Source: Scortum barcoo (taxonomy: Eukaryota; Chordata; Actinopteri; Centrarchiformes; Terapontidae). Taken from it: 64,000 bases of DNA. Location of the stretch: NCBI GenBank assembly GCA_023238725.1, contig CM041538.1:12956880-13020879 (forward strand), given 5' to 3'. Below, piece after piece: positions 58,156-64,000 of the stretch; positions within the stretch are counted from its first letter, which is position 1, and the number at the start of each line of letters is the position of its first letter. The notes beneath the pieces are model-generated. The model was not told the DNA's origin. It saw only the letters and a list, made by a program, of their open reading frames with translations, and searched no databases. The position numbers were made by a program, and so were the translations under genes.

Positions 58156-58770
58156 TGGCCCTCTGTCTCTCAAGCCAAAGAAATCCTGATTTAAATGAGA
58201 CTTCCTGTATAAATAAAGCTTGACAACTGGAACAGCTTAACAACTAGTGTAGCCTCTCAACACTGGACTTTTGAGAAATCACATGTCAGCTTGAGTCCAG
58301 TACTGTGACATGCTTGTTGCTCACTTCTCTTGGTACAGTTTACAGTAGCTTCTATAAAAAAAGGTGTAGATAGATGACACTTTTTGTCTGCTTACCCATT
58401 GTGGCTATTGCTACCAGTGGTGACAGAAATGTCCTGGGTCTGAAGGAACAGCGCATTTCAAGACTGAGCTTTGTTTACCACAAATGGATATTTTCAATCA
58501 GTATATAGAGTAACAAACATTACATTTTATCTAAAAAAGGATGTGTGTCATTACTATTACCCCCTCAAGCTATTTACCCTTAAACCCAAGTCGTCCCATG
58601 CAAGACCAACCATCAAAGCAGCAAAGATTAACAATCGAGTTAATGACTAACATGGACAAACAGTGGCCTGTTTCACTGCTCCACTCCCTCACAGGTGCAC
58701 TCACCCACACTCCAGGTGCGCTGATCTCATCTGCACAACACAGTGCAACCTAACAAATCCAGATTATAGT
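58156..58770. other. Non-coding stretch, no gene seen
   Basis: Unique-looking DNA with a 70-codon chance frame at 58541-58753. Nothing recognised. Confidence 0.55.
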
Positions 58771-58839
58771 TAATCCATGACATGTCAAAACATCTGTCAC
58801 TGTGTGGCAATCCAGGATACACATCAAAACATCTGTCAC
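58771..58839. repeat. Diverged tandem duplication (about 39 bp period)
   Basis: Both units contain AATCCA and the identical 16-mer TCAAAACATCTGTCAC, at 58785-58800 and 58824-58839. Confidence 0.85.
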
Positions 58840-60355
58840 AAAGGTCACTCTCTCTTAGCGGAGATATTCACAAAAGAACTAGCTGTGTAAAGAGGCAGTC
58901 CGTCAGGTAGATTAGCTTTCCCAACTCACTTCATTTTTTTTTTTTTTATTTGAGAAAATACAGGTGAAACTACTGACAACCACAGCTGAGTCTAAGCAAA
59001 ATATGTACATAAAACATATACAATTTGTCCTTAACAAACCAGTGACAGGACAATCATACAGAGGTAGGACAAGACCAAACTAAGAGAGACACAGAAAACT
59101 GCATCCACAACTGACAATGTATGAAACTGGGTTATGAGCAATACATTTTAAAATTGAGCGAATGAGAGTAAGAGCTCAATATACTCAAGGGGGAGAAAAG
59201 GGGGTTAATTTTTTTGTCTAACACAGTGTATACATTCTTGCATGGCATTATCTCAACTGCAAGTTGAAGGAGCTGGAGGCAGCTGATGGTTTGTTCATGC
59301 AATATTTGACGTCTTTTTGGCTATCCAATACAGTAGTACTGTTTTCTTTATGATTAAGTATAAGTTTTGTTATGATTTTTTGGTGAGTATGGAGTGCTTG
59401 CATGCGTGCCTATTGGTGGAGAATCATAAAGCACAATAACCAACATTCTTTGAAAAAATGTCCCTGGACTTGTTTGATCACACTTTGGCCAGAGTTTTCA
59501 CACTGTAGTTGCCACCAGCACAACAACAGCATACTGTATGCCCAGTAGTATCACACTTATGCAGTTGGATCATTTTCTGGGTTTTCAGGATTCAGATAAA
59601 GTGAAGGTTTCCATACAATACTCAACTCTCTGGTTATTGCAGGTCAAACATGTTTTCAGTTGTCCCTCACTGAAGATATAGAAAGTAAAAAATTCTAGAT
59701 TTATTATTGACATTGAAGGTGACACAGCAAGTCTCACTTGCAGTCAGTGTTACAAGTTTAGAGAGATGTTGACAAAGCAATTACGGCTCCCTGGAACAAA
59801 CAGATTGGAAATGTGTTGTGTTTTCTTTATTAACTGGGAAAAAAAAAAATTGAAAAGTCTCTTGGTGTCAAGCTGCGACATTCTGACCTTCATTCTCAAA
59901 GTGACAGCTTTGACCCAAAGCTTAACCAAATTCATTTTGTCAAGTGACTTACCAGTCTGCAAGCATCCTTCTCATGTCAAGCATTGCTGAAATGTCATAA
60001 CACACATCGTTGCTGGGAGACACTCATCTGCTTGTCATAGGAGGCCATACAGCTCTTTAGTTGCATCAAATAGCTCATTCAGCACAGTTTAGCTGCAAAG
60101 GACAGCAACCGACCGTATCGGTAAAATCCATATCACAATTTCCTTGTCGTCCCGTGGCAGGCAGTGTTTCATCACAGTGACAGCTCCTTTGGCTGGATAT
60201 GGAGATAGTGTTATTGCAGTCTGAATAGGAAACTTAAAAGGGATGGTTCTTTTGTCTGTCAGGAAGAGTGGTTAATGTTACGCTTCCATCACACATGTTC
60301 ATTTCCAACACTGATGGATAGTGTGATTCAGTTTATCATCATTATCTTTCTAGTG
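58840..60355. other. Non-coding stretch, no gene seen
   Basis: A T14 run at 58934-58947 could be the reversed poly(A) of a minus-strand insertion, but the sequence to its right is not recognised. Short frames at 59750-59990 overlap on opposite strands. Nothing else to report. Confidence 0.5.
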
Positions 60356-60610
60356 GGCGAGAATGTGCGGAACCTAGGAGCTTGAGGGCCATTTATAATT
60401 CACCTTGAGATGAACACAATGACAGAAGGGTGGCGGTACACCTTGATGTTATTAGCGTCCATTGTCGCACGTGGCTTAATGGCTACTCGAACAGGATATT
60501 GACCCAAGCAAAGCATGCCTGCCTGGCTTTATGATTCTTATCAGAATGAATGAAGCTGTGGTTCCCGCTGAGAGTGATACTTTAACCATCCATTCATAGT
60601 CATTCATCAC
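60356..60610. promoter_or_regulatory. Possible conserved non-coding element
   Basis: Dense non-repetitive block: GGGCCATTTATAATTCACC, GAACACAATGACAG, TGTTATTAGCGTCCATTGTC, TGGCTTAATGGC and AAAGCATGCCTGCC. It includes SOX-type (ACAATG, CATTGT) and homeodomain-type cores, with no coding potential. Conservation is untested. Confidence 0.35.
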
Positions 60611-61005
60611 TGAGGTGGGAAGAGAGATTCCTATATCTATTAAGCGAAGATAGATTCACAGTTCCCTTGTGGCCATTTAAGTGAGAAAGAACGTCCAGAG
60701 GAGGTCAACTCCTCTGAAATAGCCTTGAACCTACCTTGAAATCCCAAAGCATTCATTTTAAATGAGCTGCAACACCTTGTTAGCAGGAAGTTGCGGCCTT
60801 ACTTTTTTGAAAAACAACACTATAATTGTTAAAATGTAGAACCCAATTTTAATATAGATCACTTAAATGGAAGACTTTTGAATCAAAAGCAATGAGCTCT
60901 ATGTAAAAAAAAAAAAAAAAATCAAAAATCCAGTTTGCAACATCACAGAATACCAAATATTTGTTTTAATTTATCTCCACATTTTTCTTTTTGTCACAAA
61001 AGTGT
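60611..61005. other. Non-coding stretch, no gene seen
   Basis: AT-rich with an A17 run at 60905-60921. Confidence 0.55.
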
Positions 61006-61310
61006 TTTTGTCTGTTTTTGTGATCGATGCCTAGCTGTGCACCACGGCAGTCTCTTTTCGCTTTCTAATCACCAAAGCGAGACTCGATTTGTAGCTGCCT
61101 CCCCCTCAAAGAGGTGAAGTGCTGGCCGCTAAATTGCATGATGCACTTTTTCTCGGCCAAGAAAGGGCTGCCACATTCAAGGATGTTTGCCGACCATCTC
61201 AATTAATGCTTTTGAAACGCCATCTCTCATTAAGCTGTGAGAGCAGGGGCAACTCAGCAGCCAAAAGAGAGTATTGAGCTTTGGGTCTCAAAGGAAAGGG
61301 CTGCTGCAAC
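61006..61310. promoter_or_regulatory. Possible conserved non-coding element
   Basis: One of the densest unique blocks in the window: TTCGCTTTCTAATCACC, CGCTAAATTGCATGATGCAC, TCTCAATTAATGCTTTTGAA and CTCTCATTAAGCTGTGAG. Homeodomain cores are mixed with GC-containing spacers, and every frame is closed. It looks like a developmental enhancer; not testable without alignment. Confidence 0.38.
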
Positions 61311-61829
61311 ACCAGATCCAGCATCTGCTATTGATTCAATTACTTCCATGAATAAATAGATTTCTCTGGGTTATGGAATGGGGCCAGCTTAGAATATTTA
61401 ATGACTTTAGTCAATAGACTTTTTACGTGTACAGTTCTCTATTTTTTCAGAATTTGATATAACTTCTGTTTGCAGAGGTGAATTTCATCTGAAGGCTTGT
61501 CAAAAGGTTCAGAATAATGGGGATGTGGTTGTATCTTTGATCGTGTTGCCAATTCTTCTACAGCTTGTCAGCAAAAAAAAAACCCTCTGAGGTGGTTCAG
61601 TATTATTTGTTGCCATCCTTGCTTTAATATATACGTTTGGTCAGAGCTATTTAAAACCTTCCCATGCCTAAAATCCTGCATGAGCAAAATAGAGCAGAAG
61701 TTAATATTTATGACAAATGTTCCCCTCTGTCTTGAAGCACATCAGGCGGCTCTCAGTGTCCATCATTGTAATAGCGAGTGAAGCTGACATTCCATTCTAC
61801 TGTGTGTCAGTCCATCATTGGGAAAACAA
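61311..61829. other. Non-coding stretch, no gene seen
   Basis: Unique-looking AT-rich DNA; nothing recognised. Confidence 0.55.
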
Positions 61830-62100
61830 TAGTTGAATTGTGGGTTCATTACACTTAATGGTGAATTACTCACTCTCATATCTTTGTTAGTTAGGAGCAT
61901 CCCCGATTTTGGGTTCCTGCAGAGAGAGCGAGAGCCCACTGATGTGACATATATTTCACTGTGGGGGAGGAGGCCGTCAGAAAATAATCCGGTTAGCGAG
62001 AGAATGCTCATGACAAAAGGAGGAAGAGCAGCCAAAGCATTGTGCTCTGGCACATCCATAGTGATGTGTACGTTCATCTTTGACGTTGGCATCTTTTAGA
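61830..62100. promoter_or_regulatory. Possible conserved non-coding element
   Basis: Non-repetitive block with CATTACACTTAATGGTG, GTTAGTTAGGAGCATC, GATGTGACATATATTTCAC, GAAAATAATCCGGTTAGCG and GCATTGTGCTCTGG. Two overlapping chance frames on opposite strands (about 88 and 109 codons) do not resemble known proteins. Confidence 0.33.
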
Positions 62101-62477
62101 ATGCAAAGAAATGGATTCAGGTCACGCTGAGCGATTTAGCTGGTTGGAGAACTTGTCTGCTCTTTCGTTTCTGCTTTTCTCAGCTCTTGAAGAAAGGTGT
62201 TTGAGATTTTTCAGCTGTTTGTAAGGCTTACCAGATACACTGCATTTTAATTGTTGCTGTATTTGCCAGGCCTAAGCTGACAATGACGGCTCAGGCTTTG
62301 AAAAGTAAAGAAAAAAAAACAACAATCAATCAGTCTAAAGAAAATGTAGAGATGAGTGGTTCTTGAAAAGTGTCTCTTTTGAACTGCTCCACTGTGATTC
62401 TCCACCTCACCCTGCGCAACTCATTCGCCTATTGTAAAAACTTGGCCTCTGTGACTGCCAGTTTGTGTGTCCGTGTT

Positions 62478-62483
<6 letters not shown>
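62101..62483. other. Non-coding stretch, no gene seen
   Basis: Unique-looking DNA; nothing recognised. Confidence 0.55.

Positions 62484-62510
<27 letters not shown>
62484..62510. repeat. (TG)13 microsatellite
   Basis: Uninterrupted TG run, preceded by imperfect GTGTTTGTGTTTG units. A CA-rich tract on the same strand follows at about 62630-62667. Confidence 0.97.
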
Positions 62511-62959
62511 TTGACAGCCATTTTCTCAGCCGCTTCCTTGCCTCTGATTCTCTGTTGGCATGGTGAGCAAGCAGTGGGAAGCCTTCACTCCAATTTGCCA
62601 TCGTTTGTCATCACTTGCCCCTGTGACACAGACACACAGGCACACACACACACACAGGCACACACTATCGTCTACTCTCTAAGACATGCCGACACTGGTG
62701 ACCCTGTGACTGCAATTTTGGCCTCCCCATGCTCCACATAGCTCTGTAGTGCCATCTGTGATTTAAATATAAGGGGTGGCTTAAGTCAATTTTTACATTG
62801 TTTTCTATACATCTGCAGCTGTTACTTTCATACAGCATTTGCATGACTTTAAATGGAAGTTCAAATGACATAAAAAGGTCTACTGTCTAAGATGGCATTA
62901 ATAAGAGCCTGTTATTATCCATCAGCATGAGACACATTGGTGCTGACACCCTTGAGGCT
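62511..62959. other. Non-coding stretch, no gene seen
   Basis: Includes the CA-rich tract at about 62630-62667. Nothing else recognised. Confidence 0.55.
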
Positions 62960-63400
62960 CCATTGTCAAATTTCACTTATTATTTAAATCCAAAATTGTG
63001 ACAATTTTTAAAATTTTGATAAACAAAATCAAATAAGTTTTTAAAGATCTCCACCCCGAAATCTAAAGACACTTATTTCCTAACTTACCTCTTTTGTTAT
63101 GCAAATAGTTTGGCTTATTTTCCTGGAGCTATCTGCATCTGAGATGCCTGTCTCCACCGCAGCGGAGGTGAGTGGAATTCAGTTTGTGCCTCTTAAACCA
63201 CTGAAAAGTTGCATTACTGTTCTGCTTAATCATCAAAACTACTTTCTACTGAGAAAAAAAGTCGGCAGGTAAAGTGAGAGAGTGGCTGATGCTGAATTTC
63301 CTTAATGGATAGTGCTGTGAGCACCGCCAATTAAATTGCATTCACTGTTGCATTGGGGTGGAAGCAGATGTCGAACAAAGGCAGGAGACAGATAATAACT
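62960..63400. repeat. Possible dispersed repeat, family unknown
   Basis: Phrases such as GATCTCCACCCCGAAATCTA, GCCTGTCTCCACCGCAGCGG and GGCAGGTAAAGTGAGAGAGT, and CATTCACTGTTGCATTGGGG, give an impression of a sequence recurring in fish genomes. This is recall only. No terminal repeats or target duplications were found, so the boundaries are arbitrary. Confidence 0.25.
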
Positions 63401-63420
63401 CTAATCTAATCTAATCTAAT
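63401..63420. repeat. (CTAAT)4 pentanucleotide microsatellite
   Basis: Four uninterrupted CTAAT units. Confidence 0.95.
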
Positions 63421-63489
63421 AACTACAAACATAAACTATCTCCATTGCAAGATACCATTAGGGATAAGTGATAAAACTTTTTTTTTTAT

Positions 63490-63847
63490 AACTGAAACAA
63501 CTCCTCAGTATCCTTGAGACATCTGGCGTACTGGCTGTTCCAAGAGTTAGAACAAAACACAGTCAAGGAGCGTTCTGTTATTGTGTAGCACAGACCTGAA
63601 ATAACCTCCCAGATGATATTAGACTATCTGCATCCTGACTACTTTTCGGTCAAAACAAACTGTACCTTGTAATGACTTACAAAGTTATCTTAAAAGTTAA
63701 AATAAAAAGCCTTCATTTAACTATTTCTGATCAGTAGTTTGTTTTTAAGGCTTTTTTCTTTTTGGTAAATCTTTTGTCTATGTTGTATTTTTATTTTATT
63801 TATTTGCCCCAGTGTATGAAATGCACTTTACAAATAAAGCTGGCTTG
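63490..63847 (+). mobile_element. LINE 3' end with reverse-transcriptase C-terminal remnant
   Basis: From 63531 the plus strand reads LAVPRVRTKHSQGAFCYCVA, then QT, a stop where tryptophan is expected, and NNLPDDIRLSAS. After a frameshift it continues LTTFRSK. This is the C-terminal pattern of CR1/L2/Rex-like LINE reverse transcriptases (VPR.RT..G..F...A...WN.LP..IR....L..FKS.LK). A 3' untranslated end follows, with ATGAAATGCACTTTACAAAT, AAAGCTGG and an AT-rich flank. The stop and the frameshift show an inactive, 5'-truncated copy. The exact clade cannot be fixed from this much sequence. Confidence 0.75.
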
Positions 63848-64000
63848 CCACTATATTCATATTTAGAGACTAATGCACACTAAAAGAACCAAAGAAGCAT
63901 AATGAAAGATAATACAAGCCATTAAAATAACAATAAAAAATAAGATGATGAAATGATTCACAAAATAAAAAGACAATGAAAATGAAAAATGTTAAATTTT
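63848..64000. other. A-rich end of window
   Basis: Purine-rich, A-dominated sequence (AAATAACAATAAAAAATAAG and similar) following the LINE tail. It may be part of the insertion's tail or simply AT-rich flank. Confidence 0.5.

Noticed and set aside
63120..63170. Acceptor-like CCACCGCAG followed five bases later by donor-like GGTGAGTGG
   Set aside because: A 5-nt exon is implausible, and the segment probably belongs to a dispersed repeat.
1..64000. CRISPR array, bacterial operon, rRNA or intact tRNA gene
   Set aside because: No regularly spaced repeats, no dense same-strand genes, no ribosomal RNA sequence recognised, and the only tRNA-like sequence belongs to a SINE.

Overview
This window reads as vertebrate nuclear DNA, most likely from a ray-finned (probably spiny-rayed) fish. 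The signs are: no dense open reading frames on either strand; many (CA/TG)n, (GA)n and (TAA)n microsatellites and A or T runs; and several transposable-element fragments of types common in teleosts. These are a piggyBac-type element bounded by TTAA, a smaller TTAA-bounded element, a tRNA-derived SINE, and 3' tails of non-LTR retrotransposons. Base composition is moderately AT-rich throughout. The species assignment is inference; I cannot align the sequence.

No protein-coding gene can be supported with confidence. The longest stop-free stretches (226 aa at 50853-51533 minus, 171 aa at 40958-41473 plus, 152 aa at 924-1382 minus) look like chance or repeat-driven frames. A few short segments sit between good splice-like signals (3117-3202 minus, 22450-22476 minus, 40380-40507 as an intron-like interval, 30981-31061). 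They are listed as low-confidence candidates, because such signals are expected by chance tens of times in 64 kb. The window is best described as an intergenic gene desert or the interior of one or more very large introns.

Layout. 1-19 kb: unique non-coding DNA with simple repeats and possible regulatory blocks near 8.4, 11.6, 17.8 and 18.6 kb. 19.1-19.5 kb: a LINE 3' tail. 21.2-22.7 kb: two dense, non-repetitive blocks that look like conserved non-coding elements. 23.7-25.4 kb: a 1.7-kb piggyBac-type element with exact ends and a repeated subterminal motif. 27.0-27.6 kb: an enhancer-like block containing an excellent CTCF-type motif. 29.4-29.7 kb: a 259-bp TTAA-bounded MITE. 30-45 kb: mostly unique non-coding DNA with a SINE-like fragment at 39.7 kb and small tandem duplications at 44.5 kb. 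45-58 kb: small duplications, a possible hAT end, two dispersed repeat blocks rich in GGTTAGG-like phrases, a G-rich minisatellite at 57.4 kb and a tRNA-derived SINE at 58.0 kb. 60.3-62.1 kb: three more enhancer-like blocks. 63-64 kb: a repeat-rich end with a LINE tail whose reverse-transcriptase C-terminus can still be read.

Nothing in the window amounts to an undescribed biological system. The most checkable items are the exact piggyBac-type element with its subterminal motif array, the small related-looking MITE, the CTCF-type site in an enhancer-like block, and the G-rich minisatellite.
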